Shown: piece by piece, positions 1 through 10,120 of the stretch
How the letters are laid out: each line of letters opens with the position of its first letter
Numbering within the stretch: the stretch's first letter is position 1
Source: Saccharina japonica
Lineage: Eukaryota; Sar; Phaeophyceae; Laminariales; Laminariaceae
Assembly (NCBI GenBank): GCA_008828725.1
Contig: MEHQ01000174.1
Location: 1,191,867 to 1,255,866 of the forward strand
DNA: 64,000 nucleotides
Direction: 5' to 3'
Position numbers and translations under genes: made by a program
The notes under the pieces: model-generated
What the model was told of the DNA's origin: nothing
What the model saw: the letters and a program-made list of their open reading frames with translations, nothing else
The model's database searches: none

Positions 1-930
1 AGTCCTCGGTTTTGTGCGGGATAGACCTTCCTTACCTTGAACGCCACAGCATTGAAATATTGACAAACAGATTGTCCGAGTATACTCTACTTGGAGTATC
101 GAGTATTTTTCGTACTCCGAGTACTGATATTATTAGAGTACTACTCAGGAGTACTTGGAGTATGAGCAGTACTGAAGGCATAAATACTCCGAGTGAGTAC
201 TGGGAGTATGAGCAGTACGTATACTCGAGTACAAGCAGTACTCGGAGTAAAAGCATCTAAATTACTCGGAGTACTCCGAGTATCGAGAGTATTGGACACC
301 GAAATACTGCGAGTACACAAAGTACCTGAAGTATTTTTTTCTCGAAAATACTCAAATTATACTCCGAGGTAATGGGAGCATCTGTGATTTTTGAAAAGCT
401 ATAAACGCCAGTCACATGTTCCCAGGACCTGGGAGGAATGACGGCCGAGTCTTTAAAATTATGCAAAGATGCTACTAACGTACTTCACACTCCGAGTATA
501 CTCCGAGTATCGTGTTCATTTCGTACTCCGAGTACTTAAGAATATAAGAGTATTAGCGGCCTGAATTCTCGGAGTACTTTTTTTAGTATGAGCAGTACTG
601 AAGCCCCAAATACTCGGAGTACAAGGAGTACCCGCAGTATCAGACCCCGAAATACTCCGAGTAAAGCAGTATCGAGAGTGTTATACCCGAAATACTCCGA
701 GTACGAGCAGTATCCGGAGTATCGAACCCCGAAATACTCCGAGTACACGAAGTACCTGGAGTAATTTATCTCCAATACTCGGGACTTTACTCCAAGGTAC
801 TCGGACAACCTGTGCAAACATGATAACATGTTTGGCGGGATCTCTAAGAACGATCGAGTCAATAGTAACGGTTCCACCATATTTCGAGTATATTTTATCC
901 CCAAAAATGCAGGTGCAGTTCTAAAAATGT
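1..930. repeat. Dispersed repeat A, split by an inserted element
   Basis: Bases 1-67 and about 820-930 together match, in inverted orientation, the continuous segment at 41,770-41,945. Both share the TTGTGCGGGA.AGACCTTCC stretch, the CATGTTTGGCGGGATCTC stretch and AACGGTTCCACCATATTT. The 41.9 kb copy lacks the 745 bp between these two halves, so it serves as the pre-insertion version of the locus. The repeat has no coding capacity that I can see and its left end lies outside the window. Confidence 0.75.
68..812. mobile_element. hAT-like non-autonomous element filled with TACTCCGAGTA near-palindromes
   Basis: The termini are inverted repeats, CAGATTGTCCGAGTA on the left and the complement of CAGGTTGTCCGAGTA on the right. 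Flanks are TGACAAA (61-67) and TGCAAAC (813-819), and the uninterrupted homologous site at 41.9 kb reads TGACAAAACATG. This fits an insertion with a 7-8 bp target duplication, as known for hAT transposons. The interior holds dozens of degenerate copies of the odd palindrome TACTC-C/G-GAGTA with variants such as AGTACTCGGAGT. No transposase frame is visible. ORFs here are by-products of the repeats. Confidence 0.65.
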
Positions 931-1456
931 CTACTCACATTTATGTACAGTAATACGCAGATACTTAAAAACGTCGTATTCATGTACTATACATTATGAT
1001 ATGCGTAGTAGGTTTTCGATTCGTCCTTGCGCCACTCCCCTAGGCATGTCCCGGAGGGGAACCTTGTATATATTAAGATGCTAAACCATCAGTGGAACCG
1101 ATGACAATGACGAGGACAATCGATCACACCGAAACGGAGAAATTAGGAAGCGCTATTACTACAGCACCCCCCACCCCCACGTATTAATAATAAACTGAGA
1201 AACACGTCAGCTGTGAAATCTCCCGACCGGTCGATATTCAGCTTTGCTAGCTGCGTGGTGTTATTCCATTTTAGTGTTTTTATAGGTACTTTTCCTCGCG
1301 AGTGACAACTGGCCGGTGACTCCCCTGGATGCTACTAGGGTCGACGAGACGATATTTCTTGTAGAACGATTTCCGATTGATGTCGTCCCATATCATCACG
1401 TGTGTGTACCGTTTTGTCGTCGATCGCCGGTTTAGCGGATAGTATCTTCGATGGTG
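931..1456. repeat. Gene-free stretch containing a dispersed repeat B copy
   Basis: About 1,190-1,375 matches 41,340-41,620 in direct orientation (shared ACGTCAGCTGTGA and GTGACTCCCCTGGAT.CTAC) and matches shorter copies at 50.5 kb and, inverted, 37.4 kb. The rest shows no recognisable gene or repeat. Confidence 0.55.
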
Positions 1457-1777
1457 TTACATTATGCAGTACCTACTCATCTGCTTCATGTCAAGCCAAG
1501 CCTGAATAGAAAATTCAGTTCCGTTCTCAACCCGTCTGTACGTGCACCCTCGTCCTTTGTGCTGGTGCGAGCCACCTCTTCGCATACGATGCGGAATATC
1601 GTTCACGTCGCAGTACACCCCACACAATCGAGGGTTATCCTTTCTCGTCGACAAGCCCTTGGCGCTATAGGCCGGCGTGCCATACACAGCGTTTTGAAAT
1701 TCGCGAAAATACGCCGCACTGGATATTGTAGTGACGCCGTTGGGTCTGGGCACCCCCCTGGTGCCAGAGTAAAACAT
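1457..1777 (-). CDS. Hypothetical protein ORF
   Basis: An uninterrupted minus-strand frame runs from an ATG at 1,777 to a TAA. The roughly 106-residue product is mixed-composition and protein-like, with a Cys/His-rich middle (an RLCGVYCDV segment followed by a GGSHQHKGRGC segment) and a C-terminus rich in aromatic and Met residues. I do not recognise the family. The upstream side ends against the MITE at 1,811, so the frame may be an exon cut off by that insertion. The opposite strand is also open (1,451-1,825), so chance cannot be excluded. Confidence 0.3.
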   Translation of the reverse strand: MFYSGTRGVPRPNGVTTISSAAYFREFQNAVYGTPAYSAKGLSTRKDNPRLCGVYCDVNDIPHRMRRGGSHQHKGRGCTYRRVENGTEFSIQAWLDMKQMSRYCIM

Positions 1778-1810
1778 GATCACGCTTTTAGTGGCGCAAT
1801 ACGCGTCCGT

Positions 1811-2310
1811 CTGGTGCTACGGTAGGAGGGTCATGTATATGTGCTTGTTTTTCACCTGCACAGAGGCACTCGGTCGAGTGACTGCTTTACTGAGTTGCGC
1901 TCATAACCTTTGACTGATGCTACGGTAGCGGGGTCGCTTTTAAGTTCATTATTTTCAGCGGATGAGAGCCGCTCCGCCGAGTGACCGTACTACGTAGTTC
2001 TTCGCGTGTTTTATGTCTTTACGCTTTACGTTGTCGAGATATGCACCTGCGTCTAATTTTAAGTGACGTGCAAAGCCACTCGCCCGAGTGGAGTAAAGGT
2101 TCTAGTGAAAATCAGGCTAACCCCCATACTGTAGCACCAGTCCTTTTTATTTTTGTTTGTTGTTCTATATGCACCGCCATTGAAGGTTTGTTTACATAAT
2201 GCGAACAAACTATGTTTAAGTCCAATTTTCAGTTAGATTCGGAGTCACTCGTCCGAGCGGCCAAAATCTGGTAGTGAAAAATGTGGGTACCCCCCCTATC
2301 GTAGCACCAG
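1811..2310. mobile_element. MITE, family 'CTGGTGCTACGG', outer element
   Basis: Terminal inverted repeats CTGGTGCTACGGTAGGAGGG and ACCCCCCCTATCGTAGCACCAG bound the element. Flanks GCGTCCGT and TCGTACGT match at 6 of 8 positions, a possible worn 8 bp target duplication (inference). The interior matches the 262 bp copy at 9,557-9,818 on the opposite strand along its whole length, except that this copy carries a second element at 1,914-2,140. Subterminal GAGTGACT / AGTCACTC pairs recur in all copies. There is no coding capacity. Confidence 0.8.
1914..2140. mobile_element. MITE of the same family nested inside the outer copy
   Basis: CTGATGCTACGGTAG at the left and CATACTGTAGCACCAG at the right repeat the family termini. 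Left flank ACCTTTGA and right flank TCCTTTTT correspond to ACCTTTTT at the same site in the uninterrupted 9.5 kb copy, so the 227 bp are a clean insertion with an 8 bp duplication partly worn by mutation. This insertion is younger than the outer element. Confidence 0.75.
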
Positions 2311-2314
2311 TCGT

Positions 2315-2863
2315 ACGTCAAACGTATTAGTTTTCAAAGCGGACGAACGAGACATCGGTGGTTTTACGTTCAAAGTGCAGTGTCCATTTTCTGGATCCCT
2401 TTTTATATATTTTAATCCTCAAGAGTGTACTGCCAAGATACTGAATACCGTGTCGCGAAAAATACCTCGATGTCCGCCAAACATTAGCATAGTTGCCGAC
2501 CATGGGCGAAACATTGTTTTCAGTCTGAAGATCATGTTAAACCCCAAATTTATGTCACCGCATGATATTATGTCAAATATTCAATATAGAGATATGCAAT
2601 CAGGAATTTGGAACCAAACAACGGAGGGAACGCGCGAGGCCACCTCCGGAGTTTCTTCCCATTCTTCAAATATTCCGTATTCTATGATTATTGGCGCCCC
2701 ACGCACTTTTTACAGGCCTGCGCTCATGCGGAAGGCTTCTCGTGGATCGTTCGAGTTCTTTTTTTTTGTGGGGGGCTTGAAATCCCCCTTTGTGCAGTCC
2801 ACTTGTTTCAGGGCGTTGGTGTTTCTCTGCGCCGTGCTTTGTTTGGCCTCCTCACTTCAATAG
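2315..2863 (+). CDS. Hypothetical protein ORF adjoining the MITE
   Basis: The frame is open from the MITE edge to a stop at 2,863, about 182 codons. There is no ATG at the left edge (a GTG lies at 2,375; the first internal ATGs come later), so if real it is an exon or a gene whose start was removed by the MITE. The product begins TSNVLVFKADERDIGGFTF, has scattered Cys residues, and ends with a hydrophobic stretch (FRALVFLCAVLCLASSL), a possible membrane segment. Composition is balanced and not repeat-derived. I do not recognise the family. Confidence 0.35.
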   Translation, partial: TSNVLVFKADERDIGGFTFKVQCPFSGSLFIYFNPQECTAKILNTVSRKIPRCPPNISIVADHGRNIVFSLKIMLNPKFMSPHDIMSNIQYRDMQSGIWNQTTEGTREATSGVSSHSSNIPYSMIIGAPRTFYRPALMRKASRGSFEFFFFVGGLKSPFVQSTCFRALVFLCAVLCLASSLQ

Positions 2864-4267
2864 GCGACGTCAATCAAAACGAATTGCAATGCCGTCAGCA
2901 CCAGGGTGCGTCAAACGAGTTTGGTAGGTAACGTCTGTACCACTGCAAGCCGACACCCATAAAATACAGCAGTACAGGACACCAAACATGAAACAGGATA
3001 ACATCAAAGGTACGCTGTGGTTACCAAAACCACGAGAAAGCCGCCAGGCTGGGCCCCCGCTGCAAGCTAAGTAATACCTTTTGCTCCACTGGGGCGAAGC
3101 CACGACGCTCCCGCTGGTATCTGCCCCTGGTGGTGGCGAATAACATTGTTTCTCGCTTTTCAGCGAGAATACCGGCATCTAAGTTAAATTTTGACCAGAT
3201 ATATTGCAGTACAGTAGTATACATCTATACGTACGTACAGTACACCGGAACGAATAGCATGTTCTGTATTTGGACGCACATGTTTTGCAGGCTTCTTAGC
3301 CTCACAAGAGTACGCCAACAGTGATATTATTATGTACGTATAAAATGGGGGATGGATACTATTTGTTTGCATTTTAAGCAACACCAGGAACAAGAGAGGG
3401 GAGAAGACGAAGAAGACCTACTTTACGTTTGCAGACCCGGCGGACAGATTGAACTGCCCCCCTTCAGTCAGCGGCGTTCGCGGAATTAAATACAAGGGAG
3501 CACTGAACACGCGGCAATTCGAAGCGTTGCAGATCGCCACGCGCGCGCGTGTACGGTGCTCCTGAAGAGATGTTTCCAATATTGAAACACGTTGGGCAGT
3601 TCTATGTGACGGCATAACTCTTGGGAATCTGGTGTTGAGTACGCGTGGGTAGGTGGTTGGCCGAATTTTACAAACGACTTAGACACAGAATAAGGAGTTT
3701 ACAAACAGTATTTATGCTCTCTCTGATAAAACTGCTCCAAGAAAACACGAATCCAGGTTTTGTTTTGTTTTCATCATTGTTCGCCGTTTTTGCGCCCAAT
3801 AGCTTTACTGCTGTTAATAAATAGCCAACAGCAGCCTATTGTCGTGATCAGTGTTCAGTAGAAGCTACAGCATTACAGCAATCAAAATACTTCATGTTCA
3901 TTGGAGACTACAGTACAGCTTCATAGTGTATCGTAGCAGCAGAGTAGCTGCAGCTATATGATATGTCGCGTATGACAACGGCAGCGGCAGAATCACTGAC
4001 CGTTCATAACAAAAAGTAATACACTTCCACTAGGAGGGGAGTTCTACGTAGATGCGGCGTATTATGAGAAGGTTCAGATACCAACACAAAGGCTGTTCTT
4101 TGTTCCAGATCTCAAGGACCGTTCTTGACAGTCTCGAAGCTCAAAGCTTCTCGAGCGTATCATAGCAGTTCTGTAGACGTCGAGCCACCTATGTGGAGCA
4201 CCCCTCTGTGCTCACTCCTCTTTCTCTCCTCCCTCTGGTCTACTTTTATATGTTGTTCTTGTTCAAG
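2864..4267. other. No gene recognised
   Basis: Only short ORFs on both strands, none with a family signature. GTACGTAC and TACAGTA palindromes are frequent near 3,200-3,350. Confidence 0.4.
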
Positions 4268-4512
4268 TGACCCCTGGAGGGGTACTCTGGGTCGGGGAAG
4301 GAAGTAGAAGCTCCACGTGATGTATATATATTACCGTCGTAGACACGAGAAAGGGGGAGAAACATAGAGAAACATAAAGAAACAAAGAGTGGCGATGGAA
4401 ATCGCTCCAAACCGCCAAGTGCTCCACAGAGAAACACGCATATTTCCTCTGTGGAACTCCCAAATACCGTTACATAAATATCCCTGCACCAAGTACGTTA
4501 GCACTCTGAACA
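4268..4512 (-). repeat. 3' LTR of the gag-only element
   Basis: Left copy of the 245 bp direct repeat, 3' by element orientation. It contains a TATATATATTA stretch and an inverted pair (CTCCACAGAGAAACACG and TCCTCTGTGGA) that could form a stem. Confidence 0.65.
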
Positions 4513-4527
4513 GCCTCCCTGCTTTCT
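4513..4527 (-). other. Candidate polypurine tract
   Basis: Read on the minus strand this is AGAAAGCAGGGAGGC directly abutting the TGTTCAG end of the LTR, the position expected for the plus-strand primer of a retrotransposon. Confidence 0.45.
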
Positions 4528-4721
4528 ACTTGGTGAATGGGATGACACTAATACCAAAGGATACCATGGTGGTACGTCAAGCTCACCGAAAAAAAACAAG
4601 AATATCGTACTCAATGAAAATCAAAAACTACCCAGCCTTCCCTTCGTTGAGGTCATCAGCTGGATAAAAAAACGGGTATTAAACCATATCACACCGGATA
4701 ATTATCCAAAAAACAGAACCT

Positions 4722-5120
4722 CAAACAATTCTCAGAAAAATAAATTCTCAAAAATAAGCAACTCTCAGAAAATAGGCAACTCTCAGAAAAATCAACTCTC
4801 AGAAATATCAACTCTCAGAAATAAATCAACTCTCAGGAAAATCAACTCTCAGAAATCAGCAATCCTGTCACCGAACAAACGTGCCAATCTTCAGATCACG
4901 TACTTACACGTACGTACGTATTCAGTCGACCGCCTGAATGTCCGTATACAACATATTTCAACTCCGCAGATTACGTACGTATTCGGTCGATCTGCAATAA
5001 TGTTCGTATACACCATATTTTAATTCCTCAGAGACCACGTACGTGTCATATTCTTTGGCGTATTTCGACCCATCAATAATTAATTAACTCTCAGAGAGAA
5101 CGAACTCTCAATGAAAAGCC
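4722..5120. repeat. AACTCTCAGAAA tandem repeat and a degenerate 75 bp duplication
   Basis: About nine units of (A)ACTCTCAGAAA with spacing of about 14-20 bp lie at 4,722-4,860, with further units at 5,083-5,120. Between them, 4,905-4,970 and 4,973-5,045 are two degenerate copies of a unit around GTACGTATTCRGTCGA and GT.CGTATACAHCATATTT. Both lie inside the LTR element. Confidence 0.7.
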
Positions 5121-5149
5121 GGGCACTGGTATACATAAGTATCATGTAT

Positions 5150-5460
5150 ACTCAAGCCTCCCTGCCAGGGCTCGCGTAATCAGGACGGGGGGGGGGGGGG
5201 GGGGGGTTGCATGGCCGCAAAACTCGGCGCACCATGCATAGGGGGGGAAGGGGGGGGCGCAGCTACCGACGGCCCCGACGGACCTACCGCTACCATCCCC
5301 TCCGGCGACGGCGGCATAAAAAAATAGCCCCGGCGTCCTCACCGGTTGTATTGTTATAGGCACCGGCGCACGGGGGGGAGGGGGTTCCACGGCCACAAAA
5401 CTCGGCGGGGGGGGGTGTACTCATCATGTCGTGCACGGCCGTAGGGGGGGTTATGTCAAG
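5150..5460. repeat. G-run region with a 22-G homopolymer
   Basis: A run of 22 G at 5,185-5,206 is followed by further G7-G9 runs to 5,460. It may form G-quadruplexes and may be length-miscalled. ORFs across it are low-complexity. Confidence 0.7.
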
Positions 5461-6324
5461 TATCATACTGCTGTTGTAATTATAAATGCTGTGGCCACAA
5501 ACTCAAAAATAAGCATGGCCGCCAACAGAAACAAATATGAGTTGATACATGTATTGCTCGCTCTACAGCAGGTACTCCATCGTTGGGCCTCCCAGACCCG
5601 ATCTCCCCAATAAACCCTCACTCTGAGCCTCCCTACTGCCATCAAGTTTACCAACAAAAAAGGGGGGGCAGGGGGGGTGTACTTCATTTTCATGCATGCC
5701 AAAGTCGTATGACCATAGGCCTTCGCACCCCTACAATAATAGCATGCCTGGTCGGCAGGCAGGGGGTGGGGGTCTTCGGTGACTTGCATTGTTACCGAAT
5801 CCACGCCACCACATGCACATAATAGGGGGGTTGAGCAGCTACCAACGTCGGTGCTCAATGCATGTGTGTACCGTACGAGTAAAATCACGCAAAAGTTTGG
5901 GTCGGGTTATTCCTGAAGATCCGAATAATGGACATTATCTACCAGGGATCGGTTATACGTAGCATACGCCCAAAACAAAATAAACAAACAAAACAAAGAA
6001 AACAGCACAAACAAAAACAGCAGCACATCATCACGGGCAGTACGCTATGCGGGTAGCGGGGTATTGGACGGTGATGGATGGCAGGTGGTCGGCAAGCTAT
6101 CCTTGACGCAACACACCTTACCCACATCAGAACATGTCAACCTCAACGTGCGATCTGGGGGGGGGCGGGGGAAGCAGAACACAGCATGCAATCCACAGGG
6201 CAGTCTGTAAAAATACCTACCACAGCCAAAAACCAAGGGCATCGTTACTGCTGTGATGCTATCATATCATAAAAATACGTGCAGAAGATCAAATAATCCA
6301 ACAAAAATAAGAACCTGTTGTTCT

Positions 6325-7899
6325 TCATGAAGCTTCCAGCTTCCAGCTCTCGATCTCTTTGTGCCTCGCCCGGGCGGGCTTTGGCCTGGTCCTCCTGTAG
6401 AGCAGCCTCCGCACCGAACCCCGGCCAGCCACACGGGGCCCGCCTCCGTTGCCATTCTCCCCTCTTGCTCTCCTCCTCCCCTTTGCCGTCCTCGGCTCCG
6501 AGCACCCCTTCATCATAGTGGGGGTACTCCTTTCCTCCTCTTCTTCGATGCTTCCCGCATCATCCCCCTCCTCTTGTTCTCGCTCTTCCTCCTCCTTCCG
6601 TTTCTCGTATCGTACCAGGGCTCGGTGCGCCAGTTCCAGGCGGCTCTCCACTGACAGGGTGAGCTGCTCCGCCTCGGGGCCTAAGCGCATGCCTACCGCG
6701 GGTGGCGACGGTGGCGGCGGCGGGGGCGGAGGCGTCGGCGGCAGTGGCAGCGGCTGAGTTTCCTGCTCCTTGCCCGTTTGCTGCTGCTGCTGGGTATCGA
6801 CTTCCGTATACGTAAATGCAGATATCGCATACGAGTAATCGCAGATAGACCCCCCGTTTTCGCCTCCCGTAAGTACAACCGGCTTGGCACTATGCTGCTG
6901 TTACTGCTGGTACTGCTGCTGCTTGTACTCCTGCTGTTGGTACTGCTGCTGCTAGTGCTGTTGTTGTTGCTGGAGTTGTTGCTGCTGCTGCTGGAGTTGT
7001 TGCCGCTGCTGCTCGAGTTGTTGGCGCTGCTGCTGGAGTTGTTGCCACTGCTGCTGCTGTTGTTGCTGCTGCTGGCACGGCTGTTGCTGCTGTTGCTGCT
7101 GGGCACTGACTTCCGTATACGAAAATGCAGATATCGCATACGAGTAATCGCAGATAGACTCCCCGTTTTCGCCTCCCGTCTGTACAGTCGGATTGGCACT
7201 AAATAGTGCCTGCTGGCGATGCTGCTGTTGCCGTTGGAGTTTGTCTTGTTGCTGGTGTAGACACTCCTGCTGCTCGAACCATTCCTCTTGCTGTTGCCAT
7301 CTATCCTCCTCCTGCTGCTGCTGCATCCATTCCTCTTGCTGTTGCCATCTATCCTCCTCCTGCTGCTGCTGCATCAATTCGTCCTGCTGCTGCCGCCTAT
7401 CTTCCCGCTGTTGCCGATTCCTCTCACTCCTCGTCCTTTCCTCCTCTCGGATTTCTGCCCGAATCTCCAACTCCATAATTTTTAATTTCAAGCTTGCGAT
7501 TTCCTCATCGCCGCCTGTTGCTCCCGTACCCTCTGGCCGCGGAGACTGGTTGCCTTGAAGGCCTCGTGCATCGCCCTCTGGCGACGACTTGTTGCCCTCT
7601 AGGCCTCGTGCTCCCCCCTCTGGAGACTTTGTTCGCGCTCCTGCGCTATGAGCTGATCCCGTGGCCTGTGCCGCGGCGATGCTCGCCGCCTCTGCGGCTG
7701 CCGCAGCTTCTTCAGCTACTCGGCCTCGTGCTCCCCCTGGAGGCTTTGTTCGCGCTCCTGCGCTATGAGCAGATCCCACGGGCTCTCCCGTGGCGATGCT
7801 CGCCGCCTCTGCGGCTGCCGCAGCTTCTTCAGCTCGTCTGGCCCAGCTGGCCTCATCATCGATGAAGCCGCTGCTCGATGAAAGTCCCTCTGAACTCCC
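6325..7899 (-). pseudogene. Polyglutamine gag-like protein, frame broken by two stops
   Basis: One minus-strand frame, first ATG at 7,899, continues to 6,325 with only two stops, TAG at 6,952-6,954 and TAA at 6,901-6,903, both inside the CAG tract. The N-terminal part is Ala/Glu-rich with a tandem repeat containing EEAAAAAEAASIA and GSAHSAGARTK. A charged coiled-coil-like segment with a repeated QQQEEDRWQQQEEW unit follows. A segment TGGENG-SICDYSYAISAF-YTEV then occurs twice, either side of the stops. A proline run and a basic Arg-rich tail (RRLLYRRTRPKPARARHK) end it. The basic tail and coiled coil suit a structural, nucleic-acid-binding gag role (inference), but no zinc knuckle is seen and the family is unknown. 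Large plus-strand leucine-rich ORFs here are antisense artefacts. Confidence 0.5.
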
Positions 7900-7997
7900 C
7901 ATCCGTAATACAAAACGATCAGCTCGTCCTCGAGCTCTCCCGACTGATACCCAACCAGCGAGCCGTGCCAATTGAAACAGACGCTAGCGTGTTAAGG

Positions 7998-8242
7998 TGA
8001 CCCCTGGAGGGGTACTTTGGGTCGGGGAAGGAAGTAGAAGCTCCACGTGATGTATATATATTACCGTCGTAGACACGAGAAAGGGGGAGAAACATAGAGA
8101 AACATAAAGAAACAAAGAGTGGCGATGGAAATCGCTCCAAACCGCCAAGTGCTCCACAGAGAAACACGCATATTTCCTCTGTGGAACTCCCAAATACCGT
8201 TACATAAATTTCCGTGCACCGAGTACGTGAGCACTCTGAACA
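7998..8242 (-). repeat. 5' LTR of the gag-only element
   Basis: Right copy of the 245 bp repeat. On the minus strand it would supply the promoter for the polyglutamine frame. The sequence just inside, TTAACACGCTAGCGTCTG, is where a primer-binding site would lie, but I cannot assign it to a tRNA. Confidence 0.65.
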
Positions 8243-9556
8243 GTTCTCTTCACAGAATACGAGTACCAGTAAGCATGGACTTCATAAATCCATACCTGGT
8301 AGTTTTCGTAAGCTTTTCTTGCCCGCAAGCGGCACCTTTCAACATCAATATTCTGTGTTACCACCTGCCAAGGGTATACCAACCAGAGACACGAACAACT
8401 GCCCCTGCCGGTATCTTATTGCGCTTTCCGCACCTTTTGCGGGTACGTCGTATTAATGGTCCAAACAAATTGCGGTAAAACCAGCGAACGTCCAGTGCAA
8501 TCCGTTGCTTGATTGGTTCTTAGCCATGGTAGTGGGTTCTGGCGCGTGAATGAACCGTATCTATAAAAACATAATAGTGATTTTTGGGTGCTTCTGGCCC
8601 TATCAAATTCTATTACATGGAAACAAATATGGAAAAAATGGAAATACAGAAAATTGCGCGAAAACAGTATTGGAAAGTTTGGAAATTCATGGCTCCGATA
8701 AGAAAGACCCTTGAAAACGAAAACATCTCGTGAGCTGGTTCTGGCGGTCTATGACCGCTGTCTGACGCACCCGAAGACCTCATGTATTCCAAAAACGTTA
8801 CTTTGTTTCGTGGGGTGTGGTTGCGGTCGGGGAGCTAAATTGGTATGTGTATATAGCTGTCTTCAAGTGGAGTGCAAACATTATGTTTTGTTTTATTTGT
8901 ATTCTCTTCATATTATATACCTTCCGAATTTCACACAACCACTGCAGCACCATGGCAAGTCAAGGGGTATAGACCCGCGCTGAAAAGGTGCCGGCAGCAA
9001 ACCTATTCACAAACCACAAAGCTGTCCATGAAACAATAAGGTGACACGCCCAGTCTCTGCTTAGGCACGAACCAGTCGAAGGTCGAAGGCAACGCGTCTG
9101 AAGAACGGCGTACATAAATGCACCAAGCCGATAGCTAGAGGTAAGGAGTGACCCGCTAATCGGGCGATGTGGGGGGAACACGATCCGCCGTGACCATAAC
9201 AAAGAATTTAACAGCGAGCTCGGGTGTTAGCATATACCTCCTACTATAACTCCGTTGCCGAGCACGTTTACTCGGCGTCAGTGCGCACCAGCAATATTAC
9301 ACGCGGAACCATTTGGACACCGAACTTGCGCATGCACGACCAATGTCGGGCATACAGGCAACACCGTTACTTATACAAGCGAACACCTTGTCATTCCCAA
9401 ACTAAGAATCGGGTCGATTTCTGCCAGGCGAGAAAAACAAACAACACAAAGGTAGCTCAACAACAAGGGTCTCAGAAAACGCAAAAACATAGGAAATCCA
9501 GGCTGAATCCGGATTCATGTTTTAGGTGTTCTCCTGCACTGTGATTCTGACGTTGA
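8243..9556. other. No gene recognised
   Basis: Short ORFs only. An AT-rich stretch with poly-A/T words lies at 8,560-8,680. No repeat copy was recognised. Confidence 0.4.
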
Positions 9557-9818
9557 CGGGTGCTACGATGGGGGGGTACACACATTTTCACTACCGGGTT
9601 TTGGCCACTCGGAAGAGTGGCTCCGAATCTAACCGAAAATTGGACCTTAACATAGTTTGTTGGCGTTGCGTAACAAAACCTCCAATTGCGGTGCATACAG
9701 AACAGCAACAAAACAAAAAAGGTTTTGACTACAACGCAGCAAAGCAGTCACTCGGCGGAGTGGCTCTGTGCAGGTGAAAAACAAGCACCTATACATGACC
9801 CCCCTACCGTAGCACCAG
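9557..9818. mobile_element. MITE, family 'CTGGTGCTACGG', uninterrupted copy
   Basis: Bounded by CGGGTGCTACGATGGGGGG and CCCCCCTACCGTAGCACCAG, 262 bp. Inverted relative to 1,811-2,310 and alignable with it end to end once the nested 227 bp are removed. It serves as the empty-site reference for that nested insertion. Confidence 0.8.
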
Positions 9819-10120
9819 TCCGTTCTGAAATCATCTCATATCCCTGAAATCCCGCCCGCGGTCCGAAAAACGGGCTAAACAAAAATGACGTCTCGACGGA
9901 AGAAACCAAGTGCAAAATAATACTCGTAGCACCAGTACGCAAGGGAGCTGTACCAACGGAGCTGTAGTATGCCATCCCCTATCACGGTACACGGAAACAA
10001 CAAGAAACGATACCCCTCACTCGCATTATTGCGGGGGACCATAGTAAACAGGACCCACCGTACACACAAAACACTTTATATTTACCTAATGTCACTAACA
10101 AGATTTGGTCCTATTTACTA

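Larger units (their letters stand above)
4268..8242 (-). mobile_element. LTR-flanked, gag-only (non-autonomous) retroelement
   Basis: Two 245 bp direct repeats (4,268-4,512 and 7,998-8,242) enclose 3,485 bp. Each repeat starts TG and ends CA in either reading, and I count five differences (about 98% identity), which suggests a young insertion. A purine-rich AGAAAGCAGGGAGG lies, on the minus strand, directly before the repeat at 4,512, as a polypurine tract should if the element reads right to left. The long polyglutamine frame runs the same way and begins close inside the right LTR. No reverse transcriptase, integrase or protease is present. Immediate flanks (TCAAG / GTTCT) show no target duplication, so a rearrangement or wrong end assignment is possible. 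Confidence 0.6.

Noticed and set aside
4722-4860. CRISPR-like spaced repeats
   Set aside because: Repeats are about 12 bp with a few bases between, with no spacers, in a eukaryotic context. This is an ordinary tandem repeat.
6778-7485. Leucine- and cysteine-rich plus-strand ORFs
   Set aside because: They are antisense readings of the CAG-rich polyglutamine frame on the minus strand.
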